A DNA stretch of 64,000 nucleotides from Hondaea fermentalgiana. Its lineage: Eukaryota; Sar; Bigyra; Thraustochytrida; Thraustochytriidae. The translations under genes were made by a program, and so were the position numbers. A model generated the notes under the pieces. That model was not told the origin of the DNA. It saw only the letters and a list, made by a program, of their open reading frames with translations, and did no database searches. The first letter of the stretch is position 1. The number at the start of each line of letters is the position of its first letter. Below are positions 9,198 to 19,681 of this stretch, in pieces. Where the stretch lies: the NCBI GenBank assembly GCA_014084085.1, contig NPFB01000021.1, positions 261,334-325,333 on the forward strand. The letters are read 5' to 3'.

Positions 9198-10610
9198 TTA
9201 ATTTGTGGTGCTGCGCACGATTCTGCGAGAGACATGTACAGAGGCATTGAAGCCATGGTGTTTGCTGGGGCTGCGAGGCTTTGCGGGCGGCTTGGGCGTG
9301 AATGATGCGCCAGAGCCGTCGCAAGGAAGGTTGTCGAGATGAGCATCGTTCTCACTCATCGAGAGGCTTCCGGCGCGCTCGAGGTGGCGCGCAAGTCGCA
9401 CCTTGTTGTCAGCTGGCGACATAAAGGGTGCCCTATTGCACTCGCGCAGCGACTTGCGGACCGGAACAACGGGAGTACCCGCGATTGCGAGGCTTTCGCA
9501 AGCATCGGAGCGCACGAGCTCGCGGCTCGGCGCCAAGGTTCGGACGACGAGCCCGGAGCGCGGGCTCGGGGTCGGGGTGGACAAGGGGTGAGAGCCGCGG
9601 TGGTTGTGCGGCTCTCGAATGGACTTGCGCAGCGGCGCAGGCGGGGTGACCGGGTCGTATGAAGGCGCTGTGGGCCGAAAGCGAGCCGTAGTGTCTACGC
9701 TTCGCTGCAAAAAGTCGATGGCTCTGAGGTTGGTCTCGACGCGCGGCGCCGTCATGGCGCGGCGCCTCGCGGCCCGGGTGGTTCCACTCGAGGGTTTTTG
9801 CTGCTGCTGTGATGCTGCAGGCGCGGGCGCGACCTCGCCAAGAAGCAGCTGGACCTTCTTGACGACCAGCGCGGCATTGTTCGTGCGCTGGATCTCGTGC
9901 CGCACACTCTCCTCGAGGCGATTGTTCTCACGCGGCGCGAGCTCGGGGCAGTTGAGGCTTGCCCAGAGGCGCGTCTGCCAGGTGGACGTCGTGGGCACAT
10001 CGCCGAGCGATCGTCTCCGCGTCTCTGGGCGCGGGCGCCGGCGGCGCTCGCACGTCCTCGCCGCGGGTGCCTTCGCCTTCTTCTTCATATCGTCCCTGCT
10101 GGGTGCCCGTGCGCCATCCTGTTCTTGGGACTTTTGCTCTTCGCTCTCGTTGCTGCTTCCCCTGCGCCGCGACTTTGGCGGCGTCCGCGTCAAGGCGCGC
10201 GTGGTGGACATCATCATCATCATCGGTGCTTCCCCCGCTGCGCTCTGCCTGCGCACGGCCATGGTGCTGGCAACGGGGTTTGCTGGCTTACGGGTTCTCG
10301 TTTCCGCGTCAATCTCGTGTTTATTCTTGTTGGCGGTGTCGATGATGTGAAGACTGCGCCGCAACCGACAGCGACGAGCGGAGCCGTCCCCGTTGGCGCG
10401 TTGCGGCTCGGGTTCCGCGGTCGGTTCCTCTTCGAGCAGCAGGCTGTCCCCGCTCCGCTCACTCACGAAGACGGAGTCCTCGTCCGGGTCTTCGCCGCCA
10501 CTTTCGCTGCGCAGGCACGCCGAAAAGGAGAGTCTGCGCGCGAGCGCGACGAGGTCCTCGGGGTCCTCGGCCTTGCGCGCCGCAGCCGCGTCCACTGCGC
10601 GCGGCGTCAT
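9198..10610 (-). CDS. Uncharacterised Arg/Ser/Pro-rich protein
   Basis: No family recognised. The 470-aa protein is basic and mostly disordered. It has one likely ordered helix in the middle (NNRLEESVRHEIQRTNNAAL followed by VVKKVQLLLGE). It repeats a basic-Ser motif resembling AGC/PKA phosphorylation sites: LRRSLHI, RRRSLGD, LRKSIRE and VRKSLRE. Low-complexity runs include MMMMM and QQQQ. The ATG at 10610 was chosen; the frame is open to a TTG 30 nt upstream. The length of the uninterrupted frame and its non-repetitive C-terminal half argue for a real gene, possibly a regulatory scaffold. Function unknown. Confidence 0.6.
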   Translation of the reverse strand: MTPRAVDAAAARKAEDPEDLVALARRLSFSACLRSESGGEDPDEDSVFVSERSGDSLLLEEEPTAEPEPQRANGDGSARRCRLRRSLHIIDTANKNKHEIDAETRTRKPANPVASTMAVRRQSAAGEAPMMMMMSTTRALTRTPPKSRRRGSSNESEEQKSQEQDGARAPSRDDMKKKAKAPAARTCERRRRPRPETRRRSLGDVPTTSTWQTRLWASLNCPELAPRENNRLEESVRHEIQRTNNAALVVKKVQLLLGEVAPAPAASQQQQKPSSGTTRAARRRAMTAPRVETNLRAIDFLQRSVDTTARFRPTAPSYDPVTPPAPLRKSIREPHNHRGSHPLSTPTPSPRSGLVVRTLAPSRELVRSDACESLAIAGTPVVPVRKSLRECNRAPFMSPADNKVRLARHLERAGSLSMSENDAHLDNLPCDGSGASFTPKPPAKPRSPSKHHGFNASVHVSRRIVRSTTN

Positions 10611-10988
10611 GCCGGGGCAAGTGAGCCTGGGGCGAAGCAATGAGAGCCCGAAAAGAAAAGAAAAAAGGACAAGAAGAAGAGGTGAGGAACGGGAGAGAAA
10701 GCGGGCTTGGCGAGTGCGCTCGTTGTCGCTGGCTTCTGATTTGCCACGTAGGTGGCGGAAGGGTCAGTTGCGGTTGTTTATTGTCCGGGAGAGTGTCTTT
10801 TTTTTTCGCAGACTGGGCTGGTGAGGCGAGCACGAAAGAGAGAGTGGGGGAGAGGCTCAGATCAGTTGCCGACCGAATGGATGACGACCGTGCCTCGAAC
10901 GAGGCCAAGTCGTGCAAAGTGAAGAACTGGCTATGACTGGCTGCTTGGCTGCGCTGGCTGGCTATCGCGTTGGTTGATCGATGTGACT

Positions 10989-10989
<1 letters not shown>

Positions 10990-11021
<32 letters not shown>
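10990..11021. repeat. (CAGG)8 tetranucleotide array
   Basis: Eight perfect CAGG units. Confidence 0.9.
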
Positions 11022-12304
11022 CAAAGAAGTTAGCGGCAACGTCAGCACCGGCTTCCTGTCTCGCCTTGCTTCCGTTGAAGGCTGGAGTCTTCGTTCGTCG
11101 GTTGATTCGAGAGCGTCGTGGGCTCCCTTTGTTCTCCTTCGCGAGCGCTAGCCCAGAATGGAGGCTTCTTGCTTGTTTATTTGCGTGCTTGCTTGCTTAC
11201 GTGCGTGCGTGCGTGCTTAAGCAGTCAAGCTCGCTCCTCGCTTTCTTTCTCGAACGATGCACCTGAAAGACCCCCCGGGCGAGATGCTCGAAAGACCCGT
11301 GAAAGACACGCTCTGTCTTGCTCAGGTTCCGTCGGCGGTTGCACACTAGACGCGTCCGTAGCGTGCGAAGCAGGCGACGTGGCGCTTTCTTTCTCCGCCT
11401 GCGTGCACGATCGCGATCGCTCACTCGCTCGCTCGCTCGCTAGCTCGATGAATGGCGCGGTGCACGACCAGGCCACGTATTGTGCTCCGGCGTGGGCTCA
11501 GGTTCTGGTCCTGGTCGAGGTCCTGGTGTGACGTACGCAGGGAGAGTTTCTTTGGCAGAACTGCGCTGCGCGCGATGCCGCTCGATCGTTCTGGGAGCGC
11601 GACGTCGCGGAGCGGCGGTCTGCTATGCCCGCGTGGCCGGGTCGGGGCGTTGCGAGGACTTGCCGCGAGTCTGTCTGGCCTCGGAACAGACGCAAGCTCG
11701 CTGACTAGCTTGCCAAGCTCGCTTGCGTGTTCGATGATTGCGAGTGCGAACGTAGCGAGAGTGCTTTCGACCTGGCGCTCTCGCTCGGCTTGGTTGTGGG
11801 TTATGCTCGCTTTTGGCTCTGATTTTCACCTCCTCGCTCCGCTTCGCTTCGGTGGGGCGCACGGGAAGTCTTTGACGCGTAGAGCAATGCCTACCAGAGC
11901 AGAGCAGTCCGGGAGAAAGGGAGGGAGGATGGCACGGGCCTCGCGGCGTCGAGGAGGCGCGTGCTGCTGCACGCACTGGCTGCAGCCTTGTGTAAGAAAG
12001 AACTTCGCGTCAAGGGCTCCGAAAGAGAGACAGAATTTTGAGCAAGACAAGACCCCCAATCAGTCAGTCAGTCCAGTCCAGTCGCGGTGCAGCTGCACGG
12101 TCCCTTCCCTCGCTCGCTTGCTCGGTCAACGCCACGACCTCGCCTCTACAGCCCAGCGGCTGTCCGCGTGCCTGCAGCCGGCTCGAGCGCGCGTGGCGGG
12201 GAGTCTCTCCGTGTTCCGCGGCGGCCGCGGCTACTCCGAGGAGGGCGACTTCGTCGATGGAGTTTTGGTGGACTCCTCGTCGCCCTGCGCGCTTGTCTCT
12301 CGAT

Positions 12305-12334
12305 TTCAAATTCAAATTCAAATTCAAATTCAAA
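12305..12334. repeat. (TTCAAA)5 hexanucleotide array
   Basis: Five perfect TTCAAA units, followed by degenerate copies to about 12366. AT-rich island in GC-rich sequence. Confidence 0.9.
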
Positions 12335-14046
12335 TTTAAACGCAAGCCCAATTTCAAATTCAAACTCGAGCCCGAGCCAGCCACGTCAGCTCTCGCTCTC
12401 GCTATCAAACAGACAGACAGGCAGACAGAACGGACACATGACCTAACCACCGCCAGCACGCTCCAACGACCGACGTTCTCTGCCGCGTTCCCGCCCCACC
12501 CGCGACACCGACTCGCGCGCAGCCCCCGTTCCGCACACATGCTCCCACCTCAATCAGGAACCTGCGCAACGCATTGGAGGGGTGCGGCGTGAGTACGCGC
12601 GGAAGGGGGGGGGCCGGTTCTCTCCCGATAATAGGAATGTCGCGCCCAAGTTCGAGTCCTCCCGCGAGCCTGTCTGCGACGCGTCGCGACGCGAGTCCGC
12701 GCGGGCGGCGGAGAGGCCGCGGCGCGTGCGGGCTTATCGGAAACCGTAACGACGGTGGTTGAGTGAGGACGCGCCCGTTAGGCAGGCTATCGAGCTTTTT
12801 TGCTTGCCTGGACCTGCGAAGAGGACGCCATGCAAAGTCCGGGCCACCTCCCTCGGGGGGTGGGCCAGATGGGACTCCAAGAAGATGCCGTAGAGCAGCG
12901 CAGCGGCATGGAAGGTGTTTATCGAATTCGAGAGCGGATGCGAGACGCTGTGGCCGAGCAGGGAGGGGAGCGGAAAAAACGTGAGGACTCGATGCTTTGG
13001 TCTTGAAAAAGCGAAAGCAGGAGAAGGAGCGAGCAGGCGCTGACTGTGAGAGCCCGAAAGTGCAAAGAGCGTGGTCACGAGTTACCGAGCACGTAGGGAA
13101 AAAAATTGAGAGCGACCGAGGAGGCTGATGATGCAAGCGGGCAAACCTTCGTTCGTGTCGGGAGCGTTACTCGAACGAAGCGCTCTCACCTGCTGCTGCA
13201 CATCGTCAGAGGGAAAGCAACACCAGCGAGCGAGCACGAGAGATCAAGTCTAACGTCCAGATGGGATTGACAGATGTGAAACGTCGCACTTTTCTCATGA
13301 AACGCATGGCCCATTCACCCGAGGGAAAAATTTAGTATTGAGCTTGCTCATCGTTAGGCTCCATGGATGCTACGTGTAACGCATGCCACACTTTCAGAAC
13401 GTCGCAGCGTCAGGTTTACTCACAAGAGCAACGGCTGGGCTTAACGACCTCGATTGCGAAGAGTAAGGAGTTACGGGGAGACAACCACGGCGCCTTGTTG
13501 TCGAAGCACATCTTAGAATGGGCGGGCGGGCAAGATATTCATCACGTGGTTTCCCTGTTGACGAATTGGAGGTGATTGAAAAAACAACATGCGTTTCAGT
13601 TGAGAAAATCACTTTTGCACGCCGAGGCATTGATCAAAGGTCAAGGATTTTGCGATCAAAAGTACGGTGGCTTGACTTATCTTTCCGCAAGGAGGTCGTG
13701 GTAATGACCCGCCAAACATGAGCTTGAATGCTTCCCCCTCGAAATGGCTTCAAAGGGAATATTCCCACGTTCATTCTGCCTCGTTTTGCAGCAGGTTCGA
13801 TGGTGGCGATGATGCATACTTTTCCAAAAAGATTAGTAGCCATGGACGCATGAAAACATAATAATCTGAACGTCAGAGTCAGCAAGCGAATCAAATAAAA
13901 GCCAGCGACAGCCACCTTCGTTACCATCGAAGAGCTCTGTTCTCTAGAAATCTGTACGAGTGAGAGAAAATGAACAAAAATTACAGTGAGCTGGATTTTT
14001 TTTTAATAGAAAAGACCACAATGAATACCAGACTAATGACAACCAT

Positions 14047-15645
14047 CTACGTTTCCATCGAAGAGCTCTCTCCTCCAAGAGACTGAACCTGTGATCCAGA
14101 CGTGGAGGTAATTCCTGGCTTGGATGTCGAAAATTGATCTGCGCGGAACCACTCATCAAAGAGAGGAGAGCGAAGAAAGCGTGGAAACGAGTCCGTCATG
14201 AGAAGCTTCTTGATCTCCTCCTCGCAGACGTCAAAGATGTCCATTTCAGGTGGCAATTCGACGTCAGCCGAGTCAATCGCGCCGAGAAAGGGCTGAAGTT
14301 GCTCGCGCACGGACCGTTTCTGTTCAGAGGAGACATTGACTTCGAGCATGCTGTTATCCTTGAGAAATGTGTTGTACAACTCGACAGCGCGCACAGCTGT
14401 TTCCCGAGCGGCATCCTCGGCAGCGTTGCGAAAGGAATTCTTGTATCGTTGCACGGCATCGAGAAAGAGCATGTTCTCCATGCTGAACTCGCTCGCCAGA
14501 TACTGCGAGAAAACCTGCTTGAAGTCTGGTCGGTTCAGCGCCTGGTCGAACGTGTAGCCGCTCTTGAAATGCTCGAGACTCTTGCGGTTGTATGTGTATG
14601 CGACCGGCACAACGCACTGCACAATCTGAATAGCGTAAATAATAAAGACGCCAAAGTAATGGTAGTCAAAGGTGCCTTCTGTGCGCAGCGAGCCGGGGTC
14701 GATGAGCCCCAGCACGGAGACAAGAAAGAGCAAGAGACCCAGGGTCCAGACAAGCGTGAGCTCGCGGCGAATGCCAAGTGGATCTGGGGCCCTGCGAATA
14801 CGCCAGAGCATGCCTGTGCCAAGCACGAGAACAACGGCGCTTTGAACCCACACTGGCAGAAAAAGATAATTGCCCAACACGCATCCTGTACAGCCCTTGA
14901 AACCGTACGGCAAGGAAGCTGCCGCGCTCGCGAGAATGCCTGGAATGATTGCCATGAGAAGCAATATGGTCATGACAATGCCTGAAAAGAAGCCTGATTG
15001 CAAAAAGTAGGCCGCGAGATTGCCAGCCCTTTGTCGCGATCTGAGCGCCTCGCTAATGATGCTACGTTTCTGCGTAGCGGCCACCAATTGTCGTTCTTTC
15101 TTTTCCTTCTTTTGCAGACGCGAGGTACGCGTCAACGCAGGAGCTGAGATTGGTCGGCACCCGCAGAAGACTCGCAAATAGGCGCCAATCTGCGAAAGTA
15201 CCGAGGAAGGCGCAAACTGAGATTCGAGACCATGCGAGGAGGACATTGACTCGGACTTGGCCCGCGTGAGCAACAGCTGCTCAAACTGCACCCTCAGGAA
15301 GAAATTTGTTAGACGCACGGCCAGCGGGCCGGCGCCCAGACTGACGAGCAGGTAGCTGCACCAGAGAATGGCGTCGCAAGGCATTTCGCTGCGATTAATG
15401 TAATTGGCGAACGAGACGGCCACGACGCCGGCTGTAAGCCCGGCGCTGCTGGCCAGCATTAGTCTGAAGTGACGCTTTCGAAGGATTGGGTGTTTTCTTC
15501 GCACCCACCACCACGCCACGGACGTTGCAACGAGGACGAGCCAGAAAACGAAGGTTGCCAGACCCACGTATCTGTTCGTCGTCGTCAGGTCCACTTGCTC
15601 AGGGTGCTCCTTCGGCGGGCAGACCCCTGTTGCATTCTCCGCCAT
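14047..15645 (-). CDS. Seven-transmembrane protein with C-terminal RGS domain
   Basis: A 532-aa integral membrane regulator of heterotrimeric G-protein signalling. The N-terminus is extracellular and Cys-containing. Hydrophobic segments lie near residues 27-48, 61-82, 91-112, 212-235, 255-280, 295-315 and 330-350, with a long basic cytoplasmic loop (about 120-205). The RGS domain (about 370-505) contains FKQVFSQYLASEFSMENMLF, ELYNTFLKDNSMLEVNVS and FPRFLRSPLFDEWF, all typical RGS helices. The architecture matches AtRGS1-type proteins, which accelerate GTP hydrolysis by G-alpha subunits under control of the membrane part. The ATG at 15645 gives a family-like N-terminus. Confidence 0.92.
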   Translation of the reverse strand: MAENATGVCPPKEHPEQVDLTTTNRYVGLATFVFWLVLVATSVAWWWVRRKHPILRKRHFRLMLASSAGLTAGVVAVSFANYINRSEMPCDAILWCSYLLVSLGAGPLAVRLTNFFLRVQFEQLLLTRAKSESMSSSHGLESQFAPSSVLSQIGAYLRVFCGCRPISAPALTRTSRLQKKEKKERQLVAATQKRSIISEALRSRQRAGNLAAYFLQSGFFSGIVMTILLLMAIIPGILASAAASLPYGFKGCTGCVLGNYLFLPVWVQSAVVLVLGTGMLWRIRRAPDPLGIRRELTLVWTLGLLLFLVSVLGLIDPGSLRTEGTFDYHYFGVFIIYAIQIVQCVVPVAYTYNRKSLEHFKSGYTFDQALNRPDFKQVFSQYLASEFSMENMLFLDAVQRYKNSFRNAAEDAARETAVRAVELYNTFLKDNSMLEVNVSSEQKRSVREQLQPFLGAIDSADVELPPEMDIFDVCEEEIKKLLMTDSFPRFLRSPLFDEWFRADQFSTSKPGITSTSGSQVQSLGGESSSMET

Positions 15646-17568
15646 CTTGAGCTGCTCAACGACTTGAGAGGCTCCCGCTTGCAGCCAAGCCCAACTTGTA
15701 CGTCACGAACGGCCAGCGTCCCGGCTGCTCTGCAATGGGCGTCCCCACGCGCCCCCCCCCCCTTCTCCCCCCTCCTGCGCGCGACAGCGAGGTCCCGGGC
15801 GCGGCGCAGTCGCGAGCGGGCGAGGGTTGGCCGACTGGTCTTTGCTTCGCTCTGCTCTGTTCTGCTTTGCTCCACGCGCTCGTGCCTGGCGAGTAGTACT
15901 CCAACCTTGCACGGGCCGCGCGAAGTGAGCGCGCTCGCTCTCCTCTTTTTTCTTTCCCTTTCCATTTTTTTTTTTTCTCTCTCTGTGCTTGTCATTCGCG
16001 GCGAGAGATGACACGCGCGGGGCGTCTTCCTTACTTTCTTTCGTTCTTTCTTTTCTTGATTTCTTTCTTCCCTTGCTTGAGCTCTCTTTCATCGCAGCTC
16101 GCTGAGGACCTCGTGGCGCCAGGGCCGGGCCGCAGTCGGCGAGGGGGAGGGGCCGCGAAGGACGAGGACGGACGGCGAGCGGCGCGGAAAGGCCTGCCAG
16201 AGACCGGCGTGGGGCCGCGGCGCAAAGCGACTTTTGCGGGACCGATGCGATGTGGAGGACCTTATTCTTTTTACTATACCTTTTTTTTTATCACGTCTGC
16301 GGGAAGTTGATGTGAAAGTAAGTCCGCGCCGTCGCTGAGGTCTCTGGCGGGAAAAGACCGCAGCACCAACGTCGTGGAAACGAGCAGCAGCCTCGGGAGC
16401 GCAGGAGAGCCATGTAGCAGGAGCAGAGCCGTCCTTGGGTCAGGGGAAACAAACGTTGGGCGCGTGCAGTGTTCGGCACGCGCAGCAAGGCAGGCTGATG
16501 TTTTGTTTTATTGTTTTCTCTCCACACGCACACACCCTCTCACACACACTTGTTGATTTCAAGTTCTGTCCTGCTTCGCTCCCCTTTTGACGACGCGTTC
16601 ATCCCGGCCATAGTCGAGGGAGGCGCCCCCAGAACACAAATACTATGAGCTAATTCGTTCCCCTCATGCTTGTGTACTCCACGCATACTGCACGCAAAGA
16701 CTGCCACCTGGCTGCAGCAGAGTATAGCGCAAAGCGGAGGAAATCATCGACCAGAGAAAAGATTCCAGCGTCCCGCTTATTGTCTCAAAAGGAGAGAAGC
16801 TTCCAGCGGCAGCGGCTCCGTCCCGCTTGTTGCCTCGCCTCGCCTCGCCTCGCCTCGCCTCGTCTCTCGCGCGCTGCCTTTTATGTCGCCGCGCATCATC
16901 GAGACCTGCCAGGTCACTGCAGCTCGCGCAAAGCGGCCTTGCGTGAACCTCGTCCTGGACGAGCGTGGGAGCGTCCACAGAGGCAGAGTCCAGGCTGCGC
17001 GAGCGAACGGGGGATCGAGGTCCTTTTTTATAAAAAAGAAAACAGAGAAACACAAAGCCAACAAAAGTATCACTTTCCTTCGAGCGAGCGTGCGCCCGGA
17101 CGCACGTTGCACCTCGCCTCGTTTCGACCCGCACGTCGCAGCCACCCGCCGCGGGCCGGCCGGCGGGCCATGGGCGGGTGGGTGCCCGTGCAGGTGCCCG
17201 CCAGCCCCTCGTTCATCGGTGTGGGCCGGTCTTGCAGGCGTCCGCGGAGGTGCGGGGACCGACGTGAGGCGTCCGTCAGTCGGTCAGTCTGTATGAGCGA
17301 CTGTGAGTGGCGCGCCGGCACGTGCAAGCTCACTGTCAAGCATGGGCACGAGCGAGCTGACTGTGACAGCGAATGGCGAGACAGAGAATCCGTCCAGCTT
17401 GCCAGAGTTTAGTTGGTGTGGCAATGCGCGGCGCATGATGCAAGCTCTCGCTTGGCTGCGAAGATTCTTTGGGAGGATGCAGATGGGCCATCATCATCAG
17501 CAGGAGCAGCACCAGCGGCACCAGCGTCGCCGCCGCCTGCCTCTCCTTTTGATTCCCATTGAATTTCA
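15646..17568. other. 1.9 kb spacer
   Basis: Promoter side of the RGS gene and 3' flank of WASHC1. It holds C/T-rich and A/G-rich stretches and a (GCCTC)6 array. No gene recognised. Confidence 0.55.
16832..16861. repeat. (GCCTC)6 pentanucleotide array
   Basis: Six perfect GCCTC units; same motif on the opposite strand as the GAGGC array at 5031. Confidence 0.9.
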
Positions 17569-19401
17569 TCAGTCGGTATCCCAGCCCGAGGCCGAGGACT
17601 GATCAGCGTCCGAGGCGCCGAGCTCGTCGCCGGGCTGGTTCTTGAGGTCCAGAAAGGCGTCAATGCTGCCCATGTTGTCCATACTGAGCGCGAGGCCTTG
17701 AACACCCGGACTGCGAGCGCTCTCAAGATGGCGTCGCCGGGAGGCCCGCGCGCGTGGCGAGAGATTACTCGCCACGCCTCGTCCACCGCCACCGTCTTCT
17801 TCCGGCACAGACCGCAGGAATTTGCCGGCAGCAGCTACGGCCAACACGGAGCCCTGTAGGCTTGCGCGCCGCGCCGCGTCCGCGGCTTGCTGCTCTTCGT
17901 CGAGCTTGCCGCTCAGTACCTTTTGCCGTCGCGCCAGATTCAGGCGCATCTCTTCGGCGAGGGTCAGCTGCGACTGCGGCTGCGGCAACGTATTTGCGTC
18001 TGCCTTTGCGTCACGAGCACGATGACGATTGGCGTCATCGGACGCTGCGCTCAAGTCCGCGCGTCGAAGTTTGGCTCGATTTTCAGGGGCACGAATTGCG
18101 GCAAGCAGCGCACCTCCAAGGCCCGAAGAACTCGTCTTTGACACCTTCGAATTCGTCGTCATCGTTGCCGCCTTCTCCGCAGAGGATCTTGGGCTCGTTG
18201 AGCCTGTCTCAAGCCCCTGCGTGCCCGTCCTTTCGTTGGTATTTTGCGAGGCTTGATTCTTCGCAGCGTCAATAAAACTCTTGCTCGTAGCATTCGCATC
18301 TTGGTTCTCGTTGCGTGCAGGTGCTGCTGTCTCGAGGTTGGCCACGATAGGCGCAAGGTCCACCCCGGCGTCGGATACGCCCTCTTCAGCGACTCCCAAG
18401 GTTGCCCCAATGCTTGCTTTGGGCTTGGGTAATGGTGCAGCATCAGCATTCAGAGAACGAGTTGACGCAGATTGAGGCGAGACATCTTCCGAGTGACTTG
18501 ACTGTCGCCCTAGTGCGCCAAAGTCCGTGATACTGAGATCCGCAATGTCTGGGAGATCGAGGCTTGTTGGCATGTCCAAAAGGGCCGGGCCACGGAGCAT
18601 CGGTCGAAATGAGACATCGTACTGGTCTTGTTGCTCATCACCGGTATTGTGCCTTCCTCCCTCGTCTTCGAAAAGAAAGGATGGTGGGGGTGGCGAGACT
18701 CCCGCAGAGTCCTCCTCGCGAACCCTTGCGATCCCGAAGCTAGTGCTCTCATCAGACGTGGAGCCTATAGCCGTAGATGTTCGTCGTCTGCGACCAAATA
18801 ATTCGACTTCCTGAGCACGAAGCGTATCTTCATAAGCTAGCGCAGAGGCCCGCAATGACGGGGAGTTTGAATCATCAGTGTCTCGAGTGCCGCCAGGTCC
18901 CTCCAGAAGAGCTGCACGGGCTTGTCTTTTGGGGAAAGGAGCGCTAGCTCCCAGCAAATAGCTCTTCGCCATGGGTGGCGCTTCATTCCTCGAATTGTTG
19001 CTTTCCTTTTGTTTAAGGCGAAGTCGGACGCCAGATTCCTCATGCGGGTACTTTGGCGCAGCATAGACCGTTGTTGCTTGCGTGGCTCGCGAATGAGCAA
19101 TCGCTTTGACACGCTGCGCTGCGCTGTGAACGCGCTGCGCGATCTCCTCACATTTGGCACTTGTTTCGCGTATCCTTGTCTCCACGGTATCGAAAACGCC
19201 ACAAGCAAGAATCTCTAGCGCGGACAGCGCTTTGGCAAGATCTTCTTGGCCCTTGTGCGCCTTGCTGTTGGCGCTGGGAACTACGCTTTCTTCTACGAAC
19301 ACGAGGGTCTCAGCAGCAGGAGCAGCAGCAGCAGCAGCTGCAGCAGCGGCTTCGGCCGGGCTTGGCCCCGACTCTATCTTTTCTGGCCCGGCTGTTGTCA
19401 T
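17569..19401 (-). CDS. WASHC1: WASH complex subunit 1 (WASHC1) homologue, Arp2/3 activator
   Basis: WASHC1 is the nucleation-promoting subunit of the WASH complex, which builds Arp2/3 actin on endosomes for retromer-dependent sorting. The 610-aa protein shows the WAHD1 region near the N-terminus (EDLAKALSALEILACGVFDT through AAQRVKAIA, then TVYAAPKYPHEE, matching the animal motif around FSSAKYPAPE). It has a long low-complexity middle, a WH2-like actin-binding motif (GLGGALLAAIRAPENRAKLR, near residue 425) and an acidic C-terminus with a conserved Trp (SSASGWDTD). Together these form the expected VCA end. The polyproline stretch usual in WASH is reduced to PPPP. The ATG at 19401 was chosen; the frame is open further to a TTG through a poly-Cys run encoded by the CAG repeat, which is not credible protein. 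It is divergent from STK19. Confidence 0.85.
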   Translation of the reverse strand: MTTAGPEKIESGPSPAEAAAAAAAAAAPAAETLVFVEESVVPSANSKAHKGQEDLAKALSALEILACGVFDTVETRIRETSAKCEEIAQRVHSAAQRVKAIAHSRATQATTVYAAPKYPHEESGVRLRLKQKESNNSRNEAPPMAKSYLLGASAPFPKRQARAALLEGPGGTRDTDDSNSPSLRASALAYEDTLRAQEVELFGRRRRTSTAIGSTSDESTSFGIARVREEDSAGVSPPPPSFLFEDEGGRHNTGDEQQDQYDVSFRPMLRGPALLDMPTSLDLPDIADLSITDFGALGRQSSHSEDVSPQSASTRSLNADAAPLPKPKASIGATLGVAEEGVSDAGVDLAPIVANLETAAPARNENQDANATSKSFIDAAKNQASQNTNERTGTQGLETGSTSPRSSAEKAATMTTNSKVSKTSSSGLGGALLAAIRAPENRAKLRRADLSAASDDANRHRARDAKADANTLPQPQSQLTLAEEMRLNLARRQKVLSGKLDEEQQAADAARRASLQGSVLAVAAAGKFLRSVPEEDGGGGRGVASNLSPRARASRRRHLESARSPGVQGLALSMDNMGSIDAFLDLKNQPGDELGASDADQSSASGWDTD

Positions 19402-19586
19402 TGACCTCGCCGTTGCCTCAAAGAGCTTGCTGCGACCTTCGCGCAGCGCAGGGACAGCGTCCGTGCAGACCTCGTCTGGATCTCTCCAACTTCCGGCCGC
19501 CCCGAAGCCGCGTCGCGAACAAGATGTAGGTAGGCCTATACGAGTTCTGGTGCGAGAGAGCCAATCTTGACGTGAGCAACAAGGAG

Positions 19587-19628
<42 letters not shown>

Positions 19629-19681
19629 ACCTCAAAGCGTTGATCAAGTCTCGCTCCGCGTCTCACGGTGGAGGTGCGGTT
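19402..19681. promoter_or_regulatory. Compact bidirectional promoter region WASHC1 / STK19
   Basis: Only 280 bp separate the two divergent ATGs. The interval contains the (CAG)12 tract, which would be transcribed in the 5' UTR of at least one of the genes. Inferred from gene layout. Confidence 0.5.
19589..19624. repeat. (CAG)12 trinucleotide repeat
   Basis: Twelve uninterrupted CAG units followed by CAT. It lies upstream of both divergent start codons. Confidence 0.95.

Larger units (their letters stand above)
10611..14046. other. 3.4 kb spacer with simple repeats
   Basis: The left two thirds are GC-rich with (CAGG)8, (TTCAAA)5 and CTCG/TGCG runs. The right third is AT-richer and lies beyond the 3' end of the RGS gene. 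Open frames here overlap on both strands and have no recognisable domain. No gene supported. Confidence 0.55.

Noticed and set aside
12640..12665. GTTCGAGTCC resembling a tRNA B box
   Set aside because: The flanks do not form a T-arm stem and no A box or acceptor stem fits. No tRNA was found anywhere in the window.
12035..13136. Frames with alternating two-residue repeats
   Set aside because: They are translations of the TTCAAA array and its GC-rich flanks.
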